This document shows, in pieces, positions 12,201-20,421 of a DNA stretch of 64,000 nucleotides. The DNA is from Aeromonas schubertii (GTDB taxonomy: Bacteria; Pseudomonadota; Gammaproteobacteria; Enterobacterales; Aeromonadaceae). The notes below the pieces were generated by a model. The model was not told the DNA's origin. It saw only the letters and a program-made list of their open reading frames with translations, and did no database searches. The stretch covers positions 124,001 through 188,000 of the forward strand of contig NZ_CDDB01000001.1 in assembly GCF_000820105.1 (NCBI RefSeq), written 5' to 3'. Both the position numbers and the translations under genes were made by a program. Numbering within the stretch: position 1 is the stretch's first letter; every line of letters begins with the position of its first letter.

Positions 12201-12790
12201 GCAACGGCGACTTCGACATGGGCAGCCTGCTCAATGGCACCCTGATGCAGTCCAACCCGGCCCATGCGGTGACCCTGGTGGAGAACCACGACACCCAGCC
12301 GCTGCAGATGCTCGAGTCGCCGGTGCTGGACTGGTTCAAGCCGCTGGCCTACTCCTTCATCCTGCTGCGCCAGGAGGGGTATCCCAACCTCTTCTACGCC
12401 GACTACTACGGTGCCAGCTACCGGGACAAGGGGCGGGACGGTCAGGAGCACGACATCCGCATCGCCTCCCAGCAGGGGGTAATCGACACCCTCTTGCAGG
12501 TGCGCCGCGACCACGCCTATGGCACCCAGCGCAGCTATCTCAACGATCGGGATGTGATCGGCTGGACCCGTGAGGGGGACAGTGCCCACCCGAGGGGGGT
12601 GGCCGTGCTAATGACCGACAACGGCTATGAGGGGCGCAAGTGGATGGAGATGGGGCCCACTCATCGCAACCGCTGCTTCCAGGATGTCACCGGTCACTAT
12701 GGTGACAGGGTCTGTGCCAACGGCGACGGCTGGGCCGAGTTCAAGACCAAGCCGGGCGCCGTCTCGGTCTGGGTGGGGGAGGCCCCTTAA
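6233..12790 (+). CDS. Giant amylopullulanase lipoprotein: pullulanase and alpha-amylase in one chain
   Basis: 2185 residues. Signal peptide ends at LVSC (Cys22, lipid anchor). Residues about 35-230 form an N-terminal domain I do not recognise. About 235-460 are Asp-rich thrombospondin type 3 calcium repeats. About 465-590 resemble a CBM41 pullulanase-associated starch-binding domain, followed by a CBM48-like region near 690-790. The first GH13 barrel is pullulanase-type: DGFRFD with Asp1073 as nucleophile, YGEGWD with Glu1102, KHDNQ with Asp1219. Two tandem beta-sandwich repeats beginning LFLRG and LYLRG (about 1465-1680) follow. The second GH13 barrel resembles liquefying alpha-amylases: DGFRLDAVKH (Asp1923), GEYWD (Glu1953), ENHDTQ (Asp2020). 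The product should debranch and hydrolyse starch or glycogen at the cell surface. Confidence 0.92.
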   Translation: MTFIKHRATWLAMPLVGVLVSCGGEGDQAPQPQTREVELRIIDGYLHRASVWLDSNGNGEIDPGEPQTRSDEQGRARLTMPAQAVGMVMARAIAGQTRDLDEPDRAVARDFLMMAPADSRLVTPLTTYLALQQREGRSSEEALARLRHELAQPELDPAQDYVARPEPLTAASARALARLLPQSAQQMAEQGGALLSQGAMVIGEDLRNQQQSGQPVVTGHWLLSLQQGGVVLAAKDRDGDGIKDSDDAFPDDKSESQDSDRDGIGNNADPDDDNDGWPDADELRLGSDPLSAASHPADLDGDKIADAEDPDRDGDGVNNEADAFPNDKSESQDSDQDGIGNNADPDDDNDGWPDADELRLGSNPLSAASHPADLDGDKIADAEDPDRDGDGVNNEADAFPDDPRLSQRPDQDGDGVPDEQDAFPQDRFETRDSNGDGWGDRASSDDDGDGIPDSLDPTPTGSAIPVPRYDEAVIHYRRADGNYDGWGIHLWNDPRCDSVVTSTGWAQPQAPVGGAGPDGIAFRVPLKPGHGACVNFLIHKGEVRAWGGDGNLDLSRGNVAYTFDGNPSLYYQPQRETPVAVTGAAAHWLALDTVAWSAPPGADHYELWAGEGELAQPERFQRLVLGAGGQLTDERFPHLKGRSRFTLSTTAEQARAMLKQPLLAVAVDAEGKAVAATQVQTPFVIDALYTRGDNDADEARLGAWMEGGASHFRLWAPTARKVALYLYDAQKRPLPQSPVAMTEDAGSGIWAFDGAASLEGSFYRYEIEAYHYKSGKLERMTTTDPYSVSLSTASRFSQLVDLEGGLAKPVGWDAQSVPPLAKPEDSIIYELHIRDFSNSDKGGTPAYNGKYLAFTEGARASVQHLKLLREAGLNTIHLLPSFDLSSVEEEAARRMDLDDDVSKLCDPAKGLNPKAALCARAGSGTLRSLLEGLDPASGDVQALLAEIRPRDGFNWGYDPYHYNAPEGSYAVESDGLPRIREYRTMVQALHRMGFRVVQDVVFNHTSSSSLYNTSVLDKVVPGYYHRRNPDNGLVESSTCCDNTASEHRMFEKLVADSLVSWATEYKIDGFRFDLMGHLMKSSVVKAFDAVKRVDGDTWFYGEGWDFGEVQNNARGVNSSQWNMAGTGIGTYNDRLRDAVRGDHSDPMNGTPGLANAGDRFDNMGNKMDLIRLGMAANLQTYPLPTDGGTVLGRDYQFGGHGAGYAADPQETVNYVSKHDNQTLWDINQYKAKEEVSPQDRARMQIVGLAPVLLGQGVPFLHMGSELLRSKSMERDSYDSGDWFNRVDFSKQGNNWNVGLPRQDKDGSNWEWIGRIIANPNTRVGPAEIAWSDARFRELLAIRAGSELLRLGETDQILKRVRFHALGSQARPGTIVMTLDDGVAAGADLDPAWQALAVAINGSIWEQRVPIPGADGFVLHPVLSAGGDERLHAARVEKGELVIPGLSVVVFAKPQQGEQGAGMDVGGEPLFLRGSFSKTPWDASTPMIYKGAGVYETSLTLAAGSHQLKVASGDWDPQFGAGNLSAGFGSLPWRNVSGNVQIEALASGTYRFTLSLANPAQPRLTITAPDAPPLVPPPYGDEALYLRGTLTDWQSGAALTYVGNGKYGASVYLQPGEYRFKIASEDWTRVRLQFGDLSAPEGGLTLLDAGNDGQILIRVTGAGLYRFVLDASDLQSKTLSVTTDASPTPANGVMMQYFHWYNTQEDNLWLKVADEASTLAAKGVTALWLPPASKAMIRPDGSLDVGYATYDLYDLGEFNQQGSVRTRYGDKEQYLAAIERAHRAGIQVYGDVVLNHKFGADQTETVTAVRVEGSNRNQEYGGDGEISAWTRFDFPGRGDTYSDFKWRWYHFDGVDWDAGKQEKAIFKFRGLGKGWDGEVSGEFGNYDYLMGADLDMDHPEVVEELKRWGRWYVNAASLDGFRLDAVKHIKASFFKEWLDGVRGSTGKGLFTVGEYWDYDRARLQGYLKATGYRMALFDAPLHLNFHNASRGNGDFDMGSLLNGTLMQSNPAHAVTLVENHDTQPLQMLESPVLDWFKPLAYSFILLRQEGYPNLFYADYYGASYRDKGRDGQEHDIRIASQQGVIDTLLQVRRDHAYGTQRSYLNDRDVIGWTREGDSAHPRGVAVLMTDNGYEGRKWMEMGPTHRNRCFQDVTGHYGDRVCANGDGWAEFKTKPGAVSVWVGEAP
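6971..7420 (+). repeat. Two tandem 225-bp repeats encoding thrombospondin type 3 units
   Basis: Copy 1 (6971-7195) and copy 2 (7196-7420) are nearly identical over 225 bp (75 codons), and a partial third copy starts at 7421. Each encodes DAFP(N/D)DKSESQDS followed by DPDDDNDGWPDADELRLGS and a DPDRDGDGVNNEA end. The repeat is in frame, so copy number can change without breaking the gene. Confidence 0.9.
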
Positions 12791-12804
12791 GAAGAGGTGT
12801 AACG

Positions 12805-12834
12805 AGAGGGGGAGCCGATGGCTCCCCCTCTTTC
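12805..12834 (+). terminator. Terminator after the amylopullulanase gene (probably bidirectional)
   Basis: A 12-bp stem, agagggggagcc / ggctccccctct, with loop gat is followed by TTTC. It sits between the convergent amylopullulanase and xthA genes. Confidence 0.7.
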
Positions 12835-12844
12835 ATGGACAGGA

Positions 12845-13651
12845 TCAGGCGAAGCAGGCCCAGATCGGGGCGTGGTCCGAGGGCTTCTCGATGCCGCGCA
12901 GCTCGTAGTCGATCCCCACCTCGGTGACCGAATCCTTGAGGGCGTCGGAGGCCATGATGAGGTCGATACGCAGACCCCGGTTCTCGTCAAACCCCCTGGA
13001 GCGGTAGTCAAACCAGGAGAAGCGTTCGCACTCGTCGGGGTGGGCGGCGCGGAAGGTGTCGGTGAGGCCGAACCCCTTGAGCCGCTCCATCCACTCGCGC
13101 TCGATGGGCAGGAAGGAGCACTTGCCGTCCCGCAGCCAGCGCTTGCGATTGGCCTCGCCGATACCGATGTCGCGATCGGTGGGGGAGATATTCATATCCC
13201 CGATCAGCACCAGCTGATCGCTCGGACTGTGGTGGGTCTCGAGGTAGTGCTGCAAGTCTTCATAGAACTTCTGCTTGGCCGGGAACTTGGTCTCGTGATC
13301 CTGGCTCTCCCCCTGCGGGAAGTAACCGTTCATCACCTTGATGACGCCGCCACCCTCGCGCTCGAAGGTGGCCATGATCATGCGGCGCTGGGCCTCTTCC
13401 TCGTCGCCGGGGAAGCCCTTCTCCACCGTCAGGGGCTTTTGCTTGCTCATGATGGCCACCCCGTAGTGGGCCTTCTGGCCGTGAAACTCGACGTGATAGC
13501 CCATGGCTTCCACATCTGCGATCGGGAAGGCCTCGTCGTGGACCTTGATCTCCTGCAGGCCGATGACGTCCGGCTGGTGTTTGTCGATGAGGGCCTGCAA
13601 CTGATGAAGGCGGGCGCGCAGGCCGTTGATATTGAAAGAGACGATCTTCAT
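12845..13651 (-). CDS. xthA: Exodeoxyribonuclease III
   Basis: 268 residues from [14 protein letters not shown], the same start and length as E. coli XthA. It is an AP endonuclease and 3'-5' exonuclease for base-excision repair. Seen: the Mg2+-binding Glu of LQEIKV, the family string [19 protein letters not shown] with the catalytic Asp/Asn, the RIDLIMAS motif and the terminal SDHAPIW with the catalytic Asp-His pair. A longer frame exists, but MKIV fits the family best; the ribosome site is weak. It is downstream of the channel gene on the same strand with a 64-bp gap. Confidence 0.95.
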   Translation of the reverse strand: MKIVSFNINGLRARLHQLQALIDKHQPDVIGLQEIKVHDEAFPIADVEAMGYHVEFHGQKAHYGVAIMSKQKPLTVEKGFPGDEEEAQRRMIMATFEREGGGVIKVMNGYFPQGESQDHETKFPAKQKFYEDLQHYLETHHSPSDQLVLIGDMNISPTDRDIGIGEANRKRWLRDGKCSFLPIEREWMERLKGFGLTDTFRAAHPDECERFSWFDYRSRGFDENRGLRIDLIMASDALKDSVTEVGIDYELRGIEKPSDHAPIWACFA

Positions 13652-13715
13652 TGTTGGTATGCTCATGTCGTGGTTTGCCGGTATTGGACTCGGAATCCGG
13701 CCAGGATGCAAGGCG

Positions 13716-14678
13716 TCAGCGGGTCATCTTCTTGACGAACACCACCACGAACAGAGCCAGGGTAAAGCTGCCGGTGAAGGCCTCGACGGCGGCGAAGAGG
13801 CGCGACAGGCCGATGGGGGTGAAGTCCCCGTAACCCAGGGTGGTGAAGGTCACCACGCTGTAATAGAAGCACTCGAGCAGGAAGAGGCCGTTCTCCTGCC
13901 AGCTTGCCCCGGGGCGGTAGACCAGGGACTCGCCGCCGAAGTTCAGGCCGAAGAAGAAGTAGAGGATGGCGCAGCAGGCGATCATGATGAGGGAGAAGAT
14001 CACCACCCGCAGGGGCTCCTCCCCGTAGCCGCAGAAGAGATCCACCATCCAGGAGAAGAAGCGGCGCAGTGACCAGCGTGGCATCTGCAGCCGGCGCATG
14101 GTCAGCTCTTTTTTGATGTAGTGGCCGGAGAGGGTGAAGATGCCCTGATACTCGGAGGCCTTGCGCAGATCCCGGTAGGTCTCCTCCGCCTCCTTGAAGA
14201 GCAGGGTCGCCAGGGCCGGGTCACGCTCCTTGCGGCCACGTTGCTCCTGCAGCACGGTGGCGCCCGTGTCGAGGCCGTCGATGCGGGCCCCCTTCCAGCG
14301 GATCCCGAGCAGGTTCACCGCATCGAGCCGGGCGCAGTGCAGGTTGGCGTCGGTCAGATCGGCCTTCATCAGGCTGCCCCCTTTCATCTGCAGATGATAG
14401 AGGTGGGCCCCGTGCAGGTTGGCCCGGTAGAAGTCGCACTTCTCCAGCACAAAGCCCTGAGTCGGATCGGGATGAACCAGATTGAGCCCTGCCAGGTCGG
14501 CCTTGGCCAGTTGCAGGCCATGGCAGAGGCCGCCACCACGGACAAAGGCCTCGAGGGCCTTCGTCGTCCCCTCGCTCTGGTGATCCCCGTCGGGGTCGTG
14601 CCAGCGGCACAGCCCCCCGTCACCGGCCTCTTCGTGACAGAAACGGCCATCACTGACCAGATAGTGGCACCGTGCCAT
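13716..14678 (-). CDS. Pentapeptide-repeat protein fused to a two-TM ion channel
   Basis: 320 residues from [10 protein letters not shown], chosen because AGGGAG lies 6 bp upstream; the longer frame has no good site. The N-terminus (about 1-30) is Cys/His-rich ([19 protein letters not shown]) and may bind metal. Residues about 45-140 are pentapeptide-repeat-like ([36 protein letters not shown]). A linker leads to two transmembrane helices flanking a pore loop with [12 protein letters not shown], the K+-channel selectivity-filter motif. It is probably a cation channel with a cytosolic regulatory repeat domain. Its start lies 44 bp after the response-regulator stop, so the two are likely co-transcribed. 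Confidence 0.82.
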   Translation of the reverse strand: MARCHYLVSDGRFCHEEAGDGGLCRWHDPDGDHQSEGTTKALEAFVRGGGLCHGLQLAKADLAGLNLVHPDPTQGFVLEKCDFYRANLHGAHLYHLQMKGGSLMKADLTDANLHCARLDAVNLLGIRWKGARIDGLDTGATVLQEQRGRKERDPALATLLFKEAEETYRDLRKASEYQGIFTLSGHYIKKELTMRRLQMPRWSLRRFFSWMVDLFCGYGEEPLRVVIFSLIMIACCAILYFFFGLNFGGESLVYRPGASWQENGLFLLECFYYSVVTFTTLGYGDFTPIGLSRLFAAVEAFTGSFTLALFVVVFVKKMTR

Positions 14679-14722
14679 GGCGAACTCCCTGCGGCCATCC
14701 TCCTCTTGAGGATAGGTGCAGA

Positions 14723-16351
14723 TCAGCCGCCGTGGCCGAACTCCTGGCGCAGCTTGCGAAAACGCTCCTGCTGGGCGGGATTGAGGGGGATCCCCTCGAG
14801 CATGCTCATGGTGCTGCGACACTCGTCCCCGTATTCGCTGTTCTTGCGATCCTTGGCGATGAGCTGCAAGAGCACCTGGATCTTGTTGAGCGCCGCCCCC
14901 GTGTTGGCCGGGGTGCGGCGCAGCGCCTCGCGAAAGTGGCCGAGGGCCTGCTCCAGCTCACCCGCCTGATAGGCCTTGATGCCGAGCTCGTTGAGCTGCT
15001 GGTAGCGCAGCCGTCGCTCCTGCACCGTCTTGTCGTCACGGGTGGCCTTGATACAGGTGGTGAGCAGTTGGTCCTCGTCCTCCGAGAGCAGTCCCTGCAG
15101 GGTCTCGGCGTACTCGAATTCGCCGAGCTGGTAGAGGCCGAGCAGGGTCTCGCCGAGCAGGGCCGGGGGCATGCTCTCTGGCTTGTCGAGCCAGTTCTGG
15201 TTGGCCCGATAGAGCATCTTCTTGCCCTTGAGCAGCTCCCCCCTGGCTATCTGTACCCGGGCCTGGCAGAGCTGCTCGAAGACCGGATAGTTGAACTCCC
15301 CGTCACTGAGCACATCACGCAGACGCGACAGGGCGCTGTTGACCTGTTTCTGCAAGTTGGCGATGTGAAAGCTGTCGTTGCTGTTGAGGGCGTAGAGGGT
15401 GAGGGTCTGGATATAGGCCCCGAGATAGTGGGGGGTGCGGTGAATCGAGTTGCGGGTCAGCTCGATGAGGTTAAACAGCACATCCTTGGCGGTGGCATAG
15501 TCTCCCTGCTGCAGGCTCATCTCCGCCAGACGACGGGAGAGGTGTACCGACTGGGGGGAGAGGCTGACGGCCTGCTTGAGCTGCAGCAGCGCCTCGGCCC
15601 CCCGACCCTGGGCCAGGTAGCTCTCGGCCAGGGCGTGGTAGGCCTCCACCATCAGGGGGGTAATCTTGAGGCCGGCCTGCAGATGGCTGCTCGCCTCGTC
15701 ATTGAGCCCCAGCTGGTGGCATGCCTTGCCAAGGCCGAGGCGCAGCCAGCTATTGTCCTGCTCGGCCAGCTGTTGGCGCAGCAGGCTGCGTGCCTCCTGA
15801 TGGCGCCCCTGGCGCATCATGGCATCGGCCTGCAGGCAGCAACAGAAGTTGCTGTAGCGGGGGTGATCCTTGGCACCCTGTTCACAGGCGGCGATGAGCG
15901 CCGGATCGTCCTGTCTGGCCAGGGCCTCGTAGAGGGGGGCCAGGGCACGGCGACGGGCCAGGGCCCGCTTGAGGCGCATCCGAAACTGCTCCTGAGAGAA
16001 GGGCTTCATCAGGTACTCGTCGGGCTCGGACTCGATGGCGCTCAGTACCATGGCCCGGCTGGCATCGCTGCTCACCATGATGACCACGGACCGGGGGGGG
16101 ACCAGGCGTTTCTCACGCAGGCTCTCGAGCAGCTGGCGGCCATTTTCGCCGGCACCGAGGTCGTAGTCGATGAGGTAGACATCAAACGGCTGCTTGCTGC
16201 TGAGGCGGCGGGCCTCTTCCGCCGAGTAGGCGTAGGAGATACGGCTGATACCGGCATTGAGGAGCATCGCCTTCATCATGATATGGAAGGATCGCTGCTC
16301 ATCTACCAGCAGCAGGTGCAGATCATGATCGGGGCGAGGCTGTGTCGACAT
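14723..16351 (-). CDS. Response regulator with C-terminal TPR-like repeats
   Basis: 542 residues. Residues about 10-130 are a CheY-like receiver: Asp17-Glu18 acidic pocket, phospho-acceptor Asp62 in YLIDYDLG, Ser94/Ser95 at the Thr/Ser switch position and Lys116 in LMKPFS. The remaining 400 residues are helical with tetratricopeptide-like pairs (AYHALAESYLAQGRGAEALL, LGIKAYQAGELEQALGHFRE). There is no DNA-binding output domain, so signalling is probably by protein-protein contact. No histidine kinase gene is adjacent. It is upstream of the channel gene in the same orientation. Confidence 0.85.
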   Translation of the reverse strand: MSTQPRPDHDLHLLLVDEQRSFHIMMKAMLLNAGISRISYAYSAEEARRLSSKQPFDVYLIDYDLGAGENGRQLLESLREKRLVPPRSVVIMVSSDASRAMVLSAIESEPDEYLMKPFSQEQFRMRLKRALARRRALAPLYEALARQDDPALIAACEQGAKDHPRYSNFCCCLQADAMMRQGRHQEARSLLRQQLAEQDNSWLRLGLGKACHQLGLNDEASSHLQAGLKITPLMVEAYHALAESYLAQGRGAEALLQLKQAVSLSPQSVHLSRRLAEMSLQQGDYATAKDVLFNLIELTRNSIHRTPHYLGAYIQTLTLYALNSNDSFHIANLQKQVNSALSRLRDVLSDGEFNYPVFEQLCQARVQIARGELLKGKKMLYRANQNWLDKPESMPPALLGETLLGLYQLGEFEYAETLQGLLSEDEDQLLTTCIKATRDDKTVQERRLRYQQLNELGIKAYQAGELEQALGHFREALRRTPANTGAALNKIQVLLQLIAKDRKNSEYGDECRSTMSMLEGIPLNPAQQERFRKLRQEFGHGG

Positions 16352-16502
16352 AGGGCATGGCTACCGGGTTACATAGTGTGAGTGTGCCAGCAAAGGGGCC
16401 CTGCGGCAAATAGAGGGACCGGCCGGTCTGTTACATTTCTGTGGTATCGCGCAATAGCTGGGTTATGCTGTGCAGCGACCAGGAAAGGTGAGAAAAAACA
16501 AA

Positions 16503-17516
16503 ATGAAAGGAAGCATTATCGCGGCAATGCTGAGTGCATTGCTGAGTCCCGTCGTCCACGCCGAGGGGAGCCCGGCCGGGCGTCCTCTGCCCCTCGTCTC
16601 CGTGGTGGAGGTGAAAGAGGCCCAGACCCGTGCTCGTATCGAGCTGCTGGGGCTGCTCAAGGCCAATCGATCCGTGGAGATTGGTTCCCGGGTCAATGCC
16701 CGCATCGAGCGCATGGCGTTTCGGGAGGGGGAACGGGTCGCCGCCGGCGCCTTGCTGGTACAGCTCGATGACAGGGTCGAGCGGGCCCGGGTGCGTGAGG
16801 CCGAGGCCGAGCTGGCCGATCAGCGTCGCCAGCTTGCCAATAACCAGCGCCTGTTCGAGCGCAAGGCCCTCTCGCGCACCGATCTCGATGCCGCCAGCGC
16901 CCAGGTGGCCAAGGCCGAGGCCAAGCTGGAGGCCGCCCGTGCCGAGCTCGACTACCTGAGCCTGCGGGCCCCCTTTGCCGGGGTGGTCGGCTTTTCCGAC
17001 TATCAGGCCGGCGCCCTGGTGCAGGCCGATACCGTACTCACCACGCTCGATGATCTGGGTACCATGAAGCTCGATCTGCAGGTGCCCGAGAAGTATTACG
17101 CCCGCCTCAAACCCGGTAGCCGTTTCGAGGCGACCAGCGAGGCCTGGCCGGGAGAGCGCTTTACCGCCACCCTCACCGGGGTCAACACCCGCCTCGACCC
17201 CGAGACCTTGAGTGCCACGGCGCGTCTGACCCTGTCCAATGGCGATCATCGCCTGCGCCCCGGCATGTTGATGAGACTGGCGGTGACCCTGCCGGCGGGC
17301 ACCCATCCCCTCATTCCGAGTCAGGCGCTGCTCTATTCCGGCGCCGAGCGCTACGTCTATGTCTACGACGGTGAGAAGGTAAGCCGACGCGCCGTCGAGG
17401 TGGGGGAGAATCTGGGAGAGCAGGTGAGCGTGGTGGCGGGCCTCAAGGCCGGCGAGAAGGTGGTGGAGAAGGGCACGGTCAAGCTCCATGACGGTGCCAG
17501 GGTGGAGGTGCGCTGA
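16503..17516 (+). CDS. RND efflux periplasmic adaptor (MFP) subunit
   Basis: 337 residues. The start MKGSIIAAML at 16503 follows AGGAAAGGTGAG and gives a cleavable signal peptide ending at VHA. The chain has the lipoyl half-motifs (GSRVNARIERMAFREGERV, LRAPFAGVVGF), a short coiled-coil hairpin rich in Ala/Glu, and a barrel domain with GVNTRLDPETLSATARLT. It is shorter than AcrA and resembles the HlyD_D23 type found with heavy-metal or solvent RND pumps. Its stop overlaps the next ATG by one base. Because the pump gene is broken, the adaptor may be non-functional or may work with another pump. Confidence 0.88.
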   Translation: MKGSIIAAMLSALLSPVVHAEGSPAGRPLPLVSVVEVKEAQTRARIELLGLLKANRSVEIGSRVNARIERMAFREGERVAAGALLVQLDDRVERARVREAEAELADQRRQLANNQRLFERKALSRTDLDAASAQVAKAEAKLEAARAELDYLSLRAPFAGVVGFSDYQAGALVQADTVLTTLDDLGTMKLDLQVPEKYYARLKPGSRFEATSEAWPGERFTATLTGVNTRLDPETLSATARLTLSNGDHRLRPGMLMRLAVTLPAGTHPLIPSQALLYSGAERYVYVYDGEKVSRRAVEVGENLGEQVSVVAGLKAGEKVVEKGTVKLHDGARVEVR

Positions 17517-19887
17517 TGAGGCTCTCTGAACTCTCCCTCGTGCGCCCGGTGCTCGCCACCGTCATCAGCCTGATGCTCTGCGTCTTCGGTGTGCTTGCCT
17601 TTCGCGCCTTGCCCCTGCGGGAGATGCCCGATACCGCCGCCCCTGTGGTCTCTGTCGAGACGGGGTACGAGGGGGCCTCGGCCTCCGTGGTCGAGTCGCG
17701 CATCACCAAGCCGCTCGAGGACCAGCTCTCGGGCATCGCCGGTATCAAGGCCATCAGCTCGGACACGGTCGATGGTTATTCCAGCGTCACCATCGAGTTT
17801 GTGCCCGAGCGGGATCTCGATGCGGCCGCCAGCGACGTGCGCGATGCCGTGGCCCGGGCCGCCTGGGTGCTGCCCCGGGAGGCTGACACCCCCGTGGTCA
17901 GCAAGGCTGACGCCAATGACGAGGTGATCCTCTGGGTCACATCGCCCTCATCCTTGCCATCGGCCTGGTGGTGGATGACGCCATCGTGGTGGTGGAGAAC
18001 ATTCACCACCATCTGCAGCGTGGCGAGCCGCCCTTGCTGGCGGCCTGGCACGGCACCCGCGAGGTGGGCTTTGCGGTGATCGCCACCACCGCCGTGCTGG
18101 TGATGGTGTTTGTGCCCATCGCCTTTATGGAGGGGATGGTGGGGCGGCTCTTTACCGAATTTGCCATCCTGCTCTCCTTGGCCGTGATCTGCTCCTCTCT
18201 GGTGGCCCTCACCCTGACCCCGGCCATGGGATCCTGGCTGATGCGCGCCAAGGACAAACCCAACTTCTTGAGCGCGGCGCTCGATTCGGGTCTTGTTCGC
18301 CTCGAGGGGCACTATCGCCGCCTGCTCGGCTGGAGTCTGCACCACAGACGCTGGGCCCCGCTCATCTTCGTGCTGTTTCTGGGTGGCATCGCCCTGCTGG
18401 CTACCCGCATTCCCGCCAGCCTGACCCCGACCGAGGACAGGGGCGTGGTCTTCGTCTTCGTCAAGGGGGCGGAGGGGACCAGCATAGAGCGGATGAAGCG
18501 CAACATGGAGCAGGTCGAGCAAGTAGTGCTGCCGCTGCTTGGTAAGGGGGTGGTGCAGTCGGTGAGTTTCAGCACCCCGGCCTTCGGGCGCGGCGGCGAT
18601 CAGACCGGCATGGCCATCATCCAGCTCACCGACTGGAGTGCGCGCACCCAGACCGCCAGCGACTTTACCCGCCAGCTCACCGCGCGCCTCGGGGACATTC
18701 CCGATGTCATGGTGCGAGCCTTCCAGCCCGGTTTTCGCGGCGGCTCCAACGCGGCGGTGCAGTTCATCATCCAGGGCGGCGACTATCAGGAGATCTTCGC
18801 CCAGGCCCAGCGCCTGCAACAGGCGGCCCAAGAGAGCGGCCTGATGAGCGCGCCGGATCTCGACTACGCCGAGAAGACCCCCGAGGTGCGAGTGCGGGTC
18901 GACCGGGTGCGCGCCGCCCAACTCGGCATTCCCCTCTCCCAGGTGGCGGGCAGCCTGCAGACCCTGCTCGGGGGTAGCAGCAAGACCACCTATGTGGACA
19001 GAGGCGAGGAGTATGACGTCTACCTGCGAGGGGACAGGCGCGACTTCAACGGGGCAGGGGATCTTAGCCGTATCTACCTGCGCGCCGCCGATGGGGAGAT
19101 GGTGAGCCTCTCTACCCTGGTCTCGTTCGATCTGGTGGCCGCGCCCCAGCGCCTCAACCACTACCAGCGCCAGAAGGCGGTCACCCTCACCGCCGACCCC
19201 ATGCCGGGCCACACCCTGGGCGAGGCGCTGGACTTTCTCGACAACTGGGCCAACGCCAACTTGCCGGCGGGGATGACGGTGGATTATGCCGGTGAGTCCA
19301 AGGATTATCGCGACAATCAGGGGGAGATGGGCATGGTCTTTGGCCTCGCCCTGCTGGTGGTCTATCTGGTGCTGGTGGCCCAGTTCGAGAGCTTCCTCTC
19401 GCCGGCCGTGGTGATGGTGACCGTGCCCCTTGGTCTCTTCGGCGGTCTGCTCGGGCTCTGGCTCACCGGCCAGGAGATGAGCCTCTACAGCCAGATAGGC
19501 ATGATCATGCTGATCGGCATGGTGGCCAAGAATGGCATCCTCATCGTCGAGTTCATCAACCAGCTCAGGGAGAAGGGGGTCGAGTTTGAAGAGGCGATCA
19601 TCCAGGCCAGCCTGCGCCGCCTGCGCCCGATCCTGATGACCTCGCTCACCGCCATCATGGGGGCCGTGCCCCTGATGCTCTCCATGGGGGCGGGCTACGA
19701 GAGCCGCATGGCGGTGGGGACTGTGGTCTTCTTCGGGCTCACCCTGGCGACCCTGGTGACCCTGCTGCTGGTTCCCTCCCTCTATGGCCTGATGGCGCGG
19801 CGCACCGGCATCGCCGGCGAGCGCAGCCAGCAGGTGGACGAGGCGCTCGCCCGGAAGGAGACCCCAAATGGGGGTAAGGCCGCCTAG
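17516..19887 (+). pseudogene. RND efflux pump gene with a large internal deletion and frameshift
   Basis: The first frame starts at 17516 (MRLSELSLVRPVLATVISL) and follows normal RND sequence to DANDEVILWV, about residue 142. The reading then shifts by +2 and resumes at about 17944 with IALILAIGLVVDDAIVVVENI, which in full-length pumps lies near residue 395-405 (TM4 with the proton-relay Asp pair). Everything from there to the end is normal RND sequence (stop at 19887). About 250 residues are missing: most of the first periplasmic porter region plus TM2-TM3. RND pumps of this type are about 1030 residues; here only about 790 are encoded in two frames. The remainder cannot form a working pump. 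An assembly collapse is the alternative. Confidence 0.88.
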
Positions 19888-19948
19888 GTCGCTTTTTGTT
19901 CGATAAAGATGTGATATCAAGGGGGCTTCATTGACGGAGGCCCCCATC

Positions 19949-20317
19949 ATGTTGCCGCGACCCCTCTACGAGTTACTTCCTTACCTCAGCCTGGCCGTTG
20001 GCCTTGGGCTGCTCTCCGGTGCCAGCCAACCCGGCCTGCTACTGGCCGGGCTGCTGCTGTTTGTCGCCGGCGCCCGTATCTGGTCCCTGCGCAGCAACTA
20101 CCGGCGGCGGGATCGTCACTATCAGGTCTGGTCAGGCAATACCCCGGAGTGGCTCTACGAGGGGCGCCCCTTCGCCCTGATCCTGCTTGGCCTCTTGCTG
20201 CTGCGTCTGGGCGATCACCCCCTGTTTGCTCTTCTCGCTCTGGCCGGGCTTGGCTGGGGGCTGTGGCAGTGGGCCCTGCGTTACCGCCATCGCCTCACCC
20301 TGCTCTCGGCATTTTAG
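19949..20317 (+). CDS. Small membrane protein of unknown function
   Basis: 122 residues from [10 protein letters not shown], with GACGGAGG 8 bp upstream. Hydrophobic stretches near residues 12-45 and 75-110 suggest three or four membrane helices separated by an Arg-rich cytoplasmic loop ([17 protein letters not shown]). No catalytic motif is visible and I do not recognise the family. It lies 61 bp after the broken RND gene and 104 bp before ygiQ. Confidence 0.65.
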   Translation: MLPRPLYELLPYLSLAVGLGLLSGASQPGLLLAGLLLFVAGARIWSLRSNYRRRDRHYQVWSGNTPEWLYEGRPFALILLGLLLLRLGDHPLFALLALAGLGWGLWQWALRYRHRLTLLSAF

Positions 20318-20421
20318 GGCCACAGTGGCCAATTCCCTGTCTTTGGCAGGGCCAAAAAGCCATCGCTACCACCGTGGCCAGCCGGTATAATGCGCGACCC
20401 GAAATGTTCCAGGTGGTCAAA

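Noticed and set aside
17776-19950. Long minus-strand frame opposite the RND pump
   Set aside because: Antisense to clear RND sequence; the translation is His/Gly-rich and unlike any protein.
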